A stretch of 64,000 bases of DNA from Dermatemys mawii (GCA_007922305.1 ML677365.1:19225241-19289240); one strand, 5' to 3'. Numbered from the stretch's first letter, positions 1-11,900 are shown. Notes: generated by a model not told the origin, from the letters alone. Numbers and translations are program-made.

Positions 1-59
1 ACTACGTTTGCTAAACACTCTATTCTGCTTTGAATTTAGCTGTGACCTTGAGTATGTTT

Positions 60-87
60 CACAGACCTGAAGAAAGGATCTGTATAA
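60..87 (+). repeat. Left part of a Penelope-type tail, split by a MITE
   Basis: The bases CAGACCTGAAGAAAGGATC and the following short stretch match in form the first half of the hammerhead-like motif seen in the Penelope terminal repeats at 44.3 and 47.2 kb (CTGAxGAA followed by one arm of a stem). The other half resumes at about 362, after the MITE. The family is inferred from this motif and the GAAAGCTT that follows the gap. Confidence 0.45.
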
Positions 88-361
88 AGCTGTGTCTACA
101 CTGCCACTTTCAGTGTTAAAACCTTAGTCATTCAGGTGTGAACAAGCACTCCCCCCCGCCACCCCGAGCGACAAAAGTTTTACTGTTGAAAAGCGCCAGT
201 ATAGACAAAGCGCTGCTCTGGCACTAAAGCTACCACCTCTCATTTGGGGTGGTTATTTTTTATTGCCGGGAGAGCTCTGCCCCACTGATAAAATGTGTTT
301 ACACTACCATGTCACATCACTGCCACGGCCATGCTGTAATGTGGGCAGTGTAGACATATCC
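88..361. mobile_element. Non-autonomous DNA transposon (MITE) with TGTCTACACTGC ends
   Basis: The left end reads TGTGTCTACACTGCCAC and the right end GTGGGCAGTGTAGACATA, which are near-perfect inverted repeats about 270 bp apart. There is no coding capacity. AAGC occurs just outside both ends and may be part of the target duplication. The same end sequence recurs at several other places in the window. The superfamily (probably hAT) is inferred. Confidence 0.75.
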
Positions 362-431
362 TAAGCGCGAAAGCTTGTCTCGCTCATCAGCAGAAATTGG
401 TCCAATAAAAGGTAGTACCTCACTGACCCCC
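362..431 (+). repeat. Right part of the split Penelope-type tail
   Basis: Begins with GCGAAAGCTTGTCTCGC, which supplies the GAAAGCTT half of the hammerhead-like motif, and continues with TTGGTCCAATAAAAGG, a short self-complementary stretch. It is contiguous in sense with 60-87 once the MITE is set aside. It belongs to a family related to, but not the same as, the complete element at 44.3 kb. Confidence 0.45.
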
Positions 432-1279
432 ATTTCAGGTAAAACAATCATAAAATAAATTGGGCCATAGAGCTGGATGCTTTATTTTTTCACAAAGCAA
501 TGTTCTTCCACCGGTGTTTTCTGTTACTGAGTCTCTATTACAAATGAAAGTGAAGTGCTCAGTAGTTCAAAAATGACAAATGAAAGGGATACATTGGCAG
601 TTCTAACACTGCCTCATTACGAATCTCTATTATGACAGTCTAACTCCTCAATCTCCTACTGTGTCTCAAATACAATATAATGCACAGTTTTTATCTACAA
701 CGACAGGGACAAGTTGTTGGCCATCATGCACATAGGGTTCCCCCTCTACCATTATCTTGCACCAGGCTCTGCAGAACTGCTGTAGCTCCCTTTTACATCC
801 GCCAACCAGATGGGTGGGAAGGGGCAGGAGGGTTCTGGGAACAGACAGATCCTTGACTCCACTTCCCCAGGCTGCTCGGCAGTGTAGTTACACTGGTGCA
901 CCAAGGAGCGCTGGCTCTGAGAGGTACAGAGCTGTCACAATTTATGACTTCATTGGAGCAGTGGGCGCCCTGAATCGTAGTCTACCTAGTAGGCTACTCC
1001 GGGATCGTGCTCCCTGCAATGGGCTGACAATCTAGATTTTATAATCCTTATGTTTTTTCATCTGGAATATCCTATCCTTTAAAAAGATAAAAGGTGGTAG
1101 TGGTGATGGGGGAACAAAAAGAACACAAGTGTCATTTCCTGGGACAGAAAACTTCTGGCTTGCAAAAAATTGGCAATGACTGAATGCACAGTCCATCATC
1201 TGGCTATGTGGCTGAACATCATTAGAATGCTGTGTTCTGTGTAGTTTAGGAGTTCCACAGGATGGCTCTTCTTTCTTCT
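432..1279. other. Intergenic or intronic DNA, nothing recognised
   Basis: Contains one 92-codon open frame (757-1035) with low-complexity composition and no recognisable domain. No repeat family is identified. Confidence 0.5.
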
Positions 1280-1375
1280 TGGACTGAAAGTTCTTTGAGG
1301 TCAAGACCATCTTGTCACGTACTGTGTCTACTCCAGTGGGGATTCTAGACTCTTCCATCATACAAATAATAATAC
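1280..1375 (+). repeat. Degenerate LINE (L3/CR1-like) 3' tail
   Basis: Reads like GACTGaAAGtTCTTTGaGG, then CCATCTTGT, then CAGTGGGG, ending at ACAAATAATAATA. The same order of short blocks occurs at 2200, 11041 and 51040 on the plus strand and inverted at 18510. The family is assigned from this shared order, not from a protein. Confidence 0.5.
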
Positions 1376-2199
1376 TCAGCTTCAGAGCTTCTAACATGCC
1401 TCAGGGTAGGATTTCCTTTCACAGAGCATACAAAGGGCTGCCTGGACACAGCCCAGGGTAAAAGATGGTGTTTGCTATGCTACTTCAAGAGCATCCCAGG
1501 GAAGGAACTGTAGCTCTGTTCTCCTGGTGCCCCGAGTAATTTGCTGCTGACTTATATCAATAGCAAATAATTTACTCAGTAAAAGCTAGGCTCCACTGGT
1601 TGACCGGGAGGGAGGAGGCAGGGGGAGCCCAACATTTTACATATTTCTTGCCCGCTTGCTCCCAGACTGAACCGGTTGTGTAAGTCAAGTTGTCAACTAA
1701 ATGTACAGGGTTTGAGCCATTGGTATCATATGTGACCTTTAGCTCAGCCAAAGCACACATTCAGTACACTTCTCCCTTTGCATGTAAATCCCTACAGGCA
1801 TGTAGAGTGCAGCCTTCCTTGGCTGTGTATTTTAGGGAAAAAACTGTAACACCTAGATGCCTCTAGAGCATTCAGACACGTGTCTCCTTCTAGAGGCATA
1901 TTGCCTTACTACATTAAAATTTTTGCCCTTCACATTTCACCTCCAGAGATGTTCCAAAAAATTCTTACAGTTTTTTGGACAGAAGTCATAATGATGTGAG
2001 GTATGGTGCAAAGGTTTTATACTCATTTGGAATGACCCATGTAACTCGTGCATGGTTTTGCCATTGGAGAATAATTTGGATATCACAAACTCATGCTACT
2101 AAAACCTGTATTTATTGTGACACTTACAACAAAACTGAAAATGATTAGACAGCTGGTGTGCTGAGACCATTGCCTTTCATGTAGACCAGAATTATCTCA
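1376..2199. other. Unrecognised non-coding DNA
   Basis: No open frame over 62 codons and no repeat I can name. AT-rich. Confidence 0.5.
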
Positions 2200-2360
2200 T
2201 TGCTTCCTTGTGCTCCCCTTCTGTCTGTATCCACCTGTTACCTCTTGTCTTACCCTGAGACTGTAAACTGTTTGGGGATAAGGCATGTCTATTTATTATG
2301 TGTTTGGTCTGATCCATGACTGGGCTCCTATGTGTTACCATTTACAAATAATAAAGAGCA
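2200..2360 (+). repeat. LINE (L3/CR1-like) 3' tail
   Basis: A clearer copy of the tail at 1280: CTGTCTGTATCCACCTGTTA, then GACTGTAAACTGTTTGGGG, then ATGACTGGGCTCCTA, ending in ACAAATAATAAA. The A-rich repeated end marks the 3' terminus. Confidence 0.6.
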
Positions 2361-3958
2361 ATATTTAGACACTTTCACACTAGCATCTACAACACTGATA
2401 TACAACATGTAACATATAAAAGAGAATATATAGAATGTTTGTGCACATAAAGTGTGTGTATGTATCTTTCACAGACCAGGGGAGTGGCTGGAAGCCTATA
2501 TCACCCCCATCGTAGGCCTGAAGTGAACGTCATCCTAATACTTCTGCTTAGTGATTTTAAGTAGTTCATAAGCTGCTGAAAAAAATGTGTTGTCAAACTC
2601 TCCAACTAATTTACTTCTTCTAGTCTATAAAACAAGAAAAGGAAACATCTGTTTAAATGGAAACATCATGGCACTGGGGATTAAGCTTCTTTTCTTGTTT
2701 CTGTTGTTGTTCATTGGATTTAATTGGTTTTAAAAGTTCAGAAATAAATGTCATTGATTAATAAGTAGAATCATTTATCAGTGTTTGAGAACATGGGCAA
2801 GCCTGCATACAAGAACATGTTCTGTGACACTGTCAGCATTTCTGAAATAAATTAAACAGATGTGGGAACATTCCAGGCATTGCTAAAGATATAGTTCACT
2901 TTGTAATGATGAAGTTATTTACGGTTTAGCGAGAACAAGCCAAATTCACTGACACATCTGCTGTATGTCCATAACTTCCCTAAGGAAAGGGTTAAAATAT
3001 GGGCCAGTAGTGTCCTGAATAAGAATTTGCATATTGCTCTGTATGTGTAAATCATTTGTGTCCATATCAATGTTGCATTACTCAGTGACTGGTACAGAGT
3101 AATAAATGCTGTGGAAAGATCAGCTTTCTTTGCGGTAAGGAAACCAGAAGATCTTCAAAACTTGCAAAATTCAGAGACTGTTTCTTGTATTTGCTTTATA
3201 ATTCCTTTGAAGAAAATGCGCACCACAGTAGTGTCCGGTGAAGTGTGAAAAACACTAAAGGATTTTACTCTGATCAGTGTATGCTGTGAAATGTCATTCT
3301 GGTTCTCTAGCTCGGCTTCGGCCAGGTGGCCTTTGTTTGTCTGTCCTATTATCCTTAGTTTTAGTTTTTCTCAGTTCCATAATAGATGGCTATAGTTTAT
3401 AAGACGAGAAGTCAATCCAAGGTTAAGCTGTTGTTTGACAGAGAAAAAATAAGTAATTTGATATGAACATTGTGACTTAGTCTGGTGATAAGAACAAAAA
3501 TGTCTGGGGTATATGATATCGACCACTTTTTATTCCACAAACATGGTATTCTCAGGCTGAACCAAGGTGACTCTGAAAGCAAACTGACCAGCCTAAAAGA
3601 TTTCTTTTCAGATTTGGAGATCAATCTGTGTTCAAGTGGGGTAGGTGTCTATCATCAAAATAGTGTAAGAAAGCCTGTTATTGATTATGAAACTTCAGCA
3701 GTAATTTTAAGAGAATCAGGGAGAAAGTTTGAGAGCAGTTGCAGTAAAACCAAAAGGAGACATGGCCTTTAAAGAAGATATAACTATTGATTGAAAAACA
3801 AAGGTAAAAGAGAGGTAGGTGGGGGAAAGCAAACTTAATGTGCAGCAATGAATAAAAATGTTAGGAAGAAAACAACCATTTGGGGAAATGCACAGCAAAT
3901 AATAATGACCATTCAGTGTGGTGATTTAGGCAGCAATCCTGTACTGGAGCTACTCTCT
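2361..3958. other. Unrecognised non-coding DNA
   Basis: AT-rich. Short frames at 3412-3898 overlap on both strands and carry no domain signature. No named repeat. Confidence 0.5.
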
Positions 3959-4121
3959 GGGCTAGTCTACACTAGAAGCCACAGCTCAAACCCCATCATC
4001 ATAGTGCTGTCCACATTATGGACAGTAGGTCAGTGTAACTTATGTTGCTCAGAGGGGTGTCTTATTCACATCCCAGACTATCACAAAGTATACTGACATA
4101 ACCTCTGGTGTAGACAAGACC
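3959..4121. mobile_element. Short MITE with TAGTCTACACTA ends
   Basis: The left end is GGCTAGTCTACACTAGAAGCC and the right end GGTGTAGACAAGAC. The outer bases are inverted repeats in the style of the TGTCTACAC MITEs elsewhere in the window. No coding capacity. Confidence 0.55.
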
Positions 4122-4974
4122 AAAGTTAAACATGAGCATAAATCTTTGCTGTATTCAGATCTCCACGTATAAGGTTGGGACTTGTGATTCAGCAAGGAGA
4201 GACCACAGATGTTAACTGATGGTATAATCCTGTTGGATCTTGACTCTGCCATACTCATTGTGCAATTCACATGCCGGATTCTGGAATGGCAACTGAAGAA
4301 TGATGCTTTAATGTTTTCCATCATTACATATTGTCTCAAATGAGCTGCACAAAGGCACTGAGCTTGGATTCTTCTAACTGATCACTAATTTTCCAAGGTT
4401 AGTAAAGTGCTTTGTTGCTACACATGGTGACATTAAAGTGGTGGTGGTGTTGAGAAGTATCCAGATTCAGTGTCTGCATGCCACTCAGATGTTGATTAAA
4501 CACTAGGCCAAGTGTATCTACAGAGCAGATTACTTACTATCTCTGCAGCTATGAAGGGTAACCTGAATCCTGGAAGTGGGCACCCTCACTCAGAAGCAGC
4601 CAAACAGCTTCTGTATGGCCCAGCAAAACCCATCCCTTGTTCAGGGTCAGCATGCTCTGTCCATCCTGACTTCTTCTGTACAGTAAAAGAGCATGGTGGA
4701 GACAATGCCTCATTACATATCACAACGTGGCTCTTCCCCAACTCAGTAATGGGAAGAGAGACTGAATGAGCTGCATGATATTGTCTGTATCTGAGAGCTG
4801 ACAGCCAGAGAGGACAGAAGACTCCTTGGGTCTCATAAAATCCCTCTGCCTCCCTGATTGGAGACAGACCCTCTCAAGAACCACTTAGTCACTAAGTGCC
4901 ACCTAAAGATCCCAGTCTCTTCTCATTCCCCTGCTATCCCCAATACTTCTGGAGTTGTGGGGGCTTACTGCACT
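4122..4974. other. Unrecognised non-coding DNA
   Basis: The short frames here do not resemble any protein family I know, and no repeat is named. Confidence 0.5.
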
Positions 4975-5519
4975 TGTGATGGAGTGTTGACTCCAAACTT
5001 GCTGTGAAAGGGTTAATGAAGACTAAGGAAGGGGCTAATAAACCCAAGAAGCCCAGCTGAGGAGGAATGAGCTGGGCTGGGACTACAAACACAGGAAATT
5101 GGCAGCAGAAGGGGGCTGCTGGGAAAGTTTACAGTCTCCCCCTGGGAGAAGGAAGATGTGTTTGTGTTGGCAAACCCAGCGAGAAAGGCGGGAAGCCAGG
5201 AAGGTAGGACAGGGCTCAGGAAAAAGCTGTAAGGTCTAGAATGGTACAGATCTTGACTGATGGCTAGAGTATCTCGAAACCCAGAGTAGAGGTGGGTCGA
5301 GGTTCCCCTGCCAGCCACTAAGGGAGTAGAGCTACAAGGCAGAGAATCGGAAGACTGCCTAGGACTGGGGGTCTGGAGAGAGACTTTGAAAGACTTTGGT
5401 ACCCTGGAAGGGGAATACGTGTAGAGTGACCTGGCTGAGGGGCTGAGTCATGAAGAGGCAGCAACAGCTCGTAGGGTGAAAGTGGTTCTGCAGCTCCAGA
5501 GAGAGGTGGATAGACAATG
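4975..5519 (+). repeat. Putative LTR-type or other unclassified interspersed repeat
   Basis: A purine-rich, GC-elevated block, sharply different from the AT-rich DNA on both sides, starting near GGAGTGTTGACTCC and ending near GGAGAGAGGTGGATAGAC. The composition and my memory of similar repeated blocks in turtle DNA suggest a retroelement fragment. No terminal repeat pair or coding motif is visible, so the class is uncertain. Confidence 0.35.
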
Positions 5520-7084
5520 TACCCACGGGAAGGGGGTGCTGGCTTCATGAGTTATTCACTCACTGCTAGGATGATGCCTGCTCCTGATTGTTCTGAGAGA
5601 GCCCCTTCCATAGTACCCCCAGGCTGCAGTAACTTCCATGGCCCAATGGTGAAAGTCAGGGAGATGGTCAGGCCCAGCATTATCACAGTGCTACTGAGGA
5701 AGAAGAGAGATTATTTACATGTGTTCTTCATTCCTTGAGCAGCTCCTGATATCTGCCAGTGAATAGTTGCAAATCCCTCTGTTCCCTCTTCAACCATCTG
5801 CAAGATCAATTATCCCAGTGCTCAGACGGGGTACATGACTGGACTACAACCATCCTTCATGTAGCATAAAATAGACCAGGATATGGTCATTATTCTCATC
5901 TCTGACTTCCTCAGTTATTTTCATAATGCATTGTATTGGCTGGGCAAGCGTCTCTTGATTGAACCAGTAAGCTGTACACTGTCTGTCCTTCCTTCTTCAG
6001 CAACTTCCCCCTCCTCTGCTATGATTAAGACCAGAAAAAAATCAAGGCTTGAAACCTGTCTAGTAGGGCAGCAAACTGAACAGCAACTGACATTCTAAAT
6101 TGATGCTCTAGATACCAGTTCTGGAAAGGTCACCATTAAGTCTTCTACCCTATGTAGTCCTTTCACAGGTGTCCTCTTTACATGAGTAAGGAAACAAAAT
6201 ATAAAGTCCAACATATGCAATATCTCATCAGGAGATGACTGAACCTTTTAACGTTTCTGAAAGGCTACTGTCATCTTGGTGAGAACAAAGGATGAATTGG
6301 TTAAAACTACTGTATGTGGACTATTTGTAACTCTGGATTTGAACCAGTAGGAAGTGATTTCATTGGTTTTCTAGCTTTGATCACAAGAGGGAGTATTCAC
6401 AAGTAAGCTTTCCTTGTAAAACCAAAAATGCTGTTTTAATAGTACAAGCAATGGATTTAGGCAATTAACTGATGGCTGTAATGCATCAACAGTGTCCATA
6501 TCAGGCTGCAACAAGTTTTAATGGCAGTAGTATTCTTTCTTGTTCTGGCGCTAATTGAGCCAGTGTTTGTTCTTGCCCTGGCATTCCTTGGAAGGACATA
6601 TGATTAGGAATCCCTCCACAGTGTCATACAGCTGCTCCTGAGACAGAACAGCAAACATGATGATCTACTGTATGCTACAACAACAAACCATAGTGTAGCA
6701 TTCCAGGTGAACTCAGTGTGTGAAAGCCTCTTTGTTACTGCATCAGAGGAAGAGAGAAATCTTTCCTGTTTTGTATCCCTCTGTCCCAAAGAGGTGGGAA
6801 TTAAGTAAAGGAAGTTTCTATTTTTACCATGTGGAACCTCTGGTACACATGTGGAAAGAATATTTAGAAGATCAAAATGGGCCAAGACAGTTTTGGACTA
6901 GGGTTTAAAGCAGTGTTTGAAAGACAGCTAGGTGTTCTCTGGGGTGGGGAGGGGAAAAGTCCTCCATTCATTATTGTGACATGATTTTTAGCTGCAATGA
7001 GAAGGGGTCCTGCTCAATCATTTTAGATTAAATAAGAAGAAATGCCAACAGCTCCCACAGAGACAAAAGTGTTACAAAGTAACA
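5520..7084. other. Unrecognised non-coding DNA
   Basis: The longest frame is 93 codons on the minus strand (6604-6885) with no domain. No named repeat. Confidence 0.5.
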
Positions 7085-7245
7085 TAGTTCATTACATTTC
7101 ATAAACATACCCCTTAAAACTATTTTACACACCTTGATTAAGTCTCTTAACATAGATGAGAGCTAGGGAAATGTTTTATTTTATAGATGAGAAAAGTAAT
7201 GAGAGAAGTTCATATATTATGGCTACACGGTTGAACGGGGTGGGA
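7085..7245 (+). repeat. Degenerate MIR/L2-L3 type tail
   Basis: Contains TTACATTTCATAAACATAC and later TTTTATAGATGAGAAAAGTA, the latter matching the widespread ATTTTACAGATGAGGAAACT block of old amniote tails. Heavily diverged. Confidence 0.4.
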
Positions 7246-7965
7246 GGGAAAGGTAGAGTAGCTGGGGAAGTGGGGACTTAAGACGTTGGATGTCTCTCAA
7301 TGAAATCATGGCATAGAACCTAAGACCAGCAGAATTTCCTTGAAAATAAACATGTGGGGGGAAAGAACTTTTGTTTGTATTTAACAATTCTGCTGAAGTG
7401 TCTGCAATCTTTGTTCAAGATCATTGAGTACATGTTTCTGGCCTTTTAAGAGTGAGATTAGTCATTTGTAGCAGTGAAAACGGGTGTTGTTTTTGTGTGT
7501 GCATGGTCAAGAACTACTTTTCCTGGTTGCATGGAGATGTTCTAGTAAAGAACAGTAAAGCTACGTGCCATGATCTTGTTCATTGAGGTTGGTGATGGAT
7601 GGCCCAAGGCAGTGTATGAGAGACAAAAATATTAAGGGACAGATTGTAACTGGCCAATGCACACCTCACCAATGCACCATGCAGCAGGACTGCGGTCTCT
7701 GGGATTGCTCATGTCATGGCAAAGGGAACATGACAGAAGAGATTGGTTGGGGGAGCAGGAGACTATGGCCCAGTGTCCTCTCTCCTGCACCTAGGAGTGG
7801 TATTGTGCATAACTGCTGCTGTTTAGTCAAGAAGGAATTACATTAAGGAATCTGAAATGGAATCCAAGGTATAGGTTTCTTATTGCATTCCAGGAATCCT
7901 GCTTCTGAGTTCTGTGGTTCTGTATATCTGGAGTATCTCTTATTCACCCTAGTCACAGACTAGGG
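7246..7965. other. Unrecognised non-coding DNA
   Basis: One 87-codon frame (7583-7846) without recognisable domains. No named repeat. Confidence 0.5.
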
Positions 7966-8380
7966 TGACCATACATCCCATTTGGACCATGACATTTCCT
8001 TTTTTAAGCCCTGTCCAGACTGTTCTGACTTTTTTGGCAAAAGTGGGTATTTGTCTCATTTGGTCTTGCTCACTTCACCAGCTGGCAAGAGCAAAAGGGG
8101 CAAACGCTGATTTTAGTAAAAAAAAAAAAAATGGTGTGCAGTCAAAGGAACGTGGGGGGGGGGGGGGGGCGAGTGAAGATGCCAGCCCCATTCAAGTAGA
8201 GGCAGGGCAGGCAGGGCTCCGTTGTGCAGGGTCCAGTAGGGTTCAAGTGACCAGTGACAGCTTGGTGCAGGGAGGCTGGCAGAGTTTGAATGAGTGGCCG
8301 GCGGGGGGGAAGGGAAGCAGGGCTCAGGCCAGCCCTGCACGGTGTCCCGTTTTTCCTTTGGGAAATATTACCTCACCCTA
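7966..8380. mobile_element. Non-autonomous DNA transposon with CTAGGGTGACC ends
   Basis: The left end is CTAGGGTGACCATACATCCC. The right end shows GGGAAATATTACCTCACCCTA, an imperfect inverted repeat. The interior has a run of 14 A (8118-8131) and a run of 16 G (8154-8169). The 167-codon open frame over this element is low-complexity and appears to be a by-product of the repeat. A shorter relative is at 11124. Confidence 0.55.
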
Positions 8381-8541
8381 CCTCGGACAGCTGTGTTGCA
8401 CATGTCCTGCTATCTATTGTGTCAATATGCCTCCACCTTTACCAGAAGGTACCATCATTGAAGGTTGAGAGGATTGTCCAGTCTCTACGACCATTCCATT
8501 CCCAACCTCTTTGCTGAGATAGAAAAATGTCTACATCTTAC

Positions 8542-8669
8542 CATAGGTGCTGGAACTATGGGTCCTGGGTGCTGCTGCACTCCCTGGCTTGAAGAGGTTT
8601 CAGTCATACACAGGGTTTACAGTTTGGCTGAATGGCTCTCAGCACTATATACATTGTTCCAGCACCCCT
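8542..8669. mobile_element. MITE with AGGTGCTGGAAC ends and flanking direct repeats
   Basis: The ends are AGGTGCTGGAAC and GTTCCAGCACCCCT, clean inverted repeats about 125 bp apart. ACATCTTAC stands just outside each end (8533-8541 and 8670-8678), giving a direct repeat of 9 bp, or up to 11 if the ambiguous CT is counted. Confidence 0.7.
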
Positions 8670-11040
8670 ACATCTTACAGATGGCAATTAGGAAATAAAC
8701 TGAGATCACTGTCTCTCACTTCCTAGAGTCTCCCAGGAGCCAACAGAGGGCAATAACTTTCACTCACAACTACACCTGTCTGGCTTTGAAGCAGTGACCT
8801 AGAGTGGAATCCCCTGAGCCACAGTGTGTCTGTTTCACAGCCATCACCAAGACAAATTCCCCTGGTTCCCTTGCCTGACGTCTAAAGTGGATGTGTCTTT
8901 AAAAGCCATGTGTTCCTTTCCCCTTGAGATACACTTAAGAATAGAGTCCAAAAGAAAGAGACTATTCCTTCAAGCTTTATGTGAATTACAAAGCAGTGAT
9001 CTCTCCTTCCATTCTTAAACACTAAGGGTGGTATGAGTAGCGATGCTGACAGTGTGCATTTGCAGATGCCACCATATGGGTCTTGAAAAACTAGTTGCAC
9101 TGATGATTCCCTGCACATGTAGGAGACAGTTTGCATTGTTGGCAGTGTCCCTGCACAGAAACAAGCACAGCTTAGCAAAGTTAAGCAGATGGCACTAGAT
9201 CTGGTGCCAGGGAAGCACTGAATTAAAGGTTATACCCACCAGGTTTGATGCAGTGCCAGTTTGAATTGGTACAGAAGCTTCGGCCCACCTGCTTATTGGC
9301 CTCATGACATCTGGCATCTTTAATTTTTTTAATTTTTTTTGGACTAAGCTAAATGCAGCAAGAAAAAAATGTCATTTTAAAAGCTAGTTACAAGTAAATG
9401 GGATTAACATTCCCAAAGAAAAAGAAGGCCTACAAACACATCATGTTTAACATAGCTATATTCACAATTTTGATGCAGCTTTGGGAAGATAATGCAGCAC
9501 AAAACAAGGTATTGAGTAAAATTGCAATGCTAATGAATGGAATGGTAATGAATACATAGAGCTTTTAAGAGTTTATGACTATCAGCAGTGTGCAAATAAC
9601 AGCTAACTGTTTCATAATGTCATGATACATATGCTATCATTCAAAGCGGGATAGGTATTTTATGCTAAGCAACCTAATTGTATCCGGTTTAGATGCCTAA
9701 CAAACAGAAATGCAGACCACTAAGTTGTTGCTCTGCTCCTACGAGGTTTTCCTCTTACAAGTTTTTGTTGTCTTACATGTTGTTCTTTTCACTTTGCCAT
9801 GATTATTTTTGTAAACCAATCCCCTTTCCTCTCCACACATTCACATGCGGTATACATAAATATATGTTACCAGGGGGATTGTGCTGGTTGCAGAGAGCAG
9901 AAACTAAAACTGTGTATATGTCTTCTCCATTAGGGATTTAAGTCCTTGCTCCCTTGGTGTGAAATGAAAGCACACATCTGTATTGCACTCTGGAGATGAT
10001 TACCATTAGAACTAAGCTTAAGTTTATACACAGTTTAAAGTTTATACATTATGTGAGAGAAAATAAGTGGCTTTGGAATTTTGGTCTTGAATTTTGTTGG
10101 CTTCTGTTTGTCCATGTTTCAGGACACAAACAAATGCTGGTAAGGAAGAATTCCTCTTCATATCTGATGTTTGTAATCATTAATTCAGAGTGTTATGCAT
10201 AGCACATAGAAGTATACTGCAGAACCAGTGAGGTGAACGCGATTCCCAACTTAAGGTCATCAGACTGCTTCCAGCAAAAGAGCATTCCGGGCTTTGCAGG
10301 ACTGAGACCAGATGATTTAAGCAAGCAGTTGGGTTTCAAAGTGAAGTGGACTACCTGGATATTATTATTATTCTTAAGTGCTTATAAATCTTTCACTTAT
10401 GGCCTGATTGAAACCCATTAAAGTGAATGGAAAGACCCACTGATTTCAAAAGCTTTTTCTGTCAGCCCCTTAAAACATAACTGTGACATGTCAGAAAGGG
10501 AGTTGGGAAGCATCACAAAAAAGGCCTCCACTAAGTTCTTCACAGCTAAGATAGAAGAGATGTTGGTAGGATGGAGACAGTAACTGGAAAATATACCAAA
10601 GCTTATAATGGCCTCTTTATCAACCCTCACCTTCTCAATTTAGGAGTGGAAGTGGCATGGGGCCACAGCAATCAGGCAGCCTTCCTGAGCCCTTCTGTGC
10701 TGCCAACCGGCTTCTTCCCTTAGGCATGAAACACTGTACTGAATTAATCCATGAAGGCACTACTCCCTTCTTCAAATCTTTCCTTACGACCAACTACTGC
10801 CATGATACCTACAAGAAACCAACCAACCATTGATGATTTGGTTGTGCATCAGTCAAGGTTAGCTGATTTTATTTATTAAAATAGCCATAATACAAAAAAT
10901 TTGAGATTTTCTGAAACCATCTGGAACAATCAAATTGTGCAATACCTGAATTATGTAACTATCTTATTTTCTATTCATTCCTCTCATCCTTCTTTCTCCA
11001 TTTTGTTTTGTTGGAAATACTTAGTTGCCTCTGGTCTCAA
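8670..11040. other. Unrecognised non-coding DNA
   Basis: Mostly AT-rich. There is a trinucleotide-like ATT run near 10361. Small frames on both strands show no domains. A stretch at 9168-9215 resembling part of 5S rRNA is too short to call. Confidence 0.5.
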
Positions 11041-11123
11041 ATTAGATTGCAAGAGTCAGTCTCTTATAGTGTGTTTTGTATTGTGCCTGGCACAATGGGG
11101 CTTTGATTATGGTTGAGTACTAC
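11041..11123 (+). repeat. LINE (L3/CR1-like) 3' tail, left part
   Basis: ATTAGATTGCAAGAGTCAG followed by GTGCCTGGCACAATGGGGC, the tail family of 2200, cut at TACTAC by the MITE at 11124. It resumes at 11249. Confidence 0.6.
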
Positions 11124-11248
11124 CTAGGGTGACCAGATGTCCTGATTTTACAGGGACAGTCCTGATATTTGGGGCTTTTTCTTATATAGGTGCCTATTAT
11201 CCTCAACCCCCGTCACAATTTTTCACACTTGCTATCTGGTCACCCTAG
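11124..11248. mobile_element. MITE with CTAGGGTGACCAGAT ends, nested in a LINE tail
   Basis: The ends CTAGGGTGACCAGATGTC and TATCTGGTCACCCTAG are inverted repeats. TACTAC flanks both sides (11118-11123 and 11249-11254). If the terminal AG is counted as target, the direct repeat becomes 8 bp. No coding capacity. Confidence 0.75.
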
Positions 11249-11282
11249 TACTACCACAGTACAAATGAGTAATTAGAATAAC
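11249..11282 (+). repeat. LINE 3' tail, right part
   Basis: TACTACCACAGTACAAATGA continues the tail at the exact point where 11123 stopped and ends in an A-rich stretch, which supports a simple insertion of the MITE. Confidence 0.55.
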
Positions 11283-11349
11283 AACTGTTATGGTTGTGAA
11301 AACTGATTCCATTCATTTTATATTAGATTTCTGAGGTATTTAGAACAAA

Positions 11350-11900
11350 TTGACTTTATTAAGTGTGTGGATAGGTATCACGGTACGCTACAGAGATCGG
11401 AGGTCAGTTTTTAGAATTCCAGCTCGAAACTTTGTCATGGAATTTTCAGGCTCATCCCCACGGTGCAGGATTGCAAACCTGGATCTGCAGGCCAGCCTCA
11501 GACCACAGCTACCACGCGGCAGCTCGCTGCTACCAGTAGGCATTGTTGGCTGGTGGACCCTAGCTCAGCAGGGACACTGCCCATGAAGCTCCTGATTGGG
11601 GCAGGTCTCCAGCCTCTCTGATTGGTTTAGGTTTACTCTATTTAAGCCAAAAGGCAGCAAAGGAAGTTGTCTGAACTTAATGCTAAATTAATGCTTGGTT
11701 GGCTGCTACATGGGCTCTGCCTTTCTGTCCTGTTCCTGCCCTCCTGCCTTGTTCCAGGTTCCTGCTTTTACTCCTGACCTCAGACTACAGACTCAGGTGA
11801 TGGCCTTTGGCTTTGACTTCTGACTTTCACTTTAACATGCAGTGCTAGCTCCCAGTTCCTGGCTCTGGGTGCTGATGCCATGGTCTGACCACTGGGCATA
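11350..11900 (+). repeat. Putative LTR-like repeat with a TATA-like box
   Basis: GC-elevated segment with two ATTGG (inverted CCAAT) motifs at about 11594 and 11621, then CTATTTAAG at 11638-11646 and a pyrimidine-rich stretch with repeated CCTGCC and TTCCTG downstream. This order suggests a retroelement promoter. I see no matching second copy or boundaries in the window. Confidence 0.35.

Noticed and set aside
7965..8468. 167-codon frame with Gly run
   Set aside because: The Gly stretch is the poly-G tract of a DNA transposon; no protein family recognised.
9168..9215. Stretch resembling part of 5S rRNA (GCTTAGCAAAGTTAAGCAG)
   Set aside because: Only about 20 bases match loosely, and the rest of the 5S fold and its internal promoter are missing.
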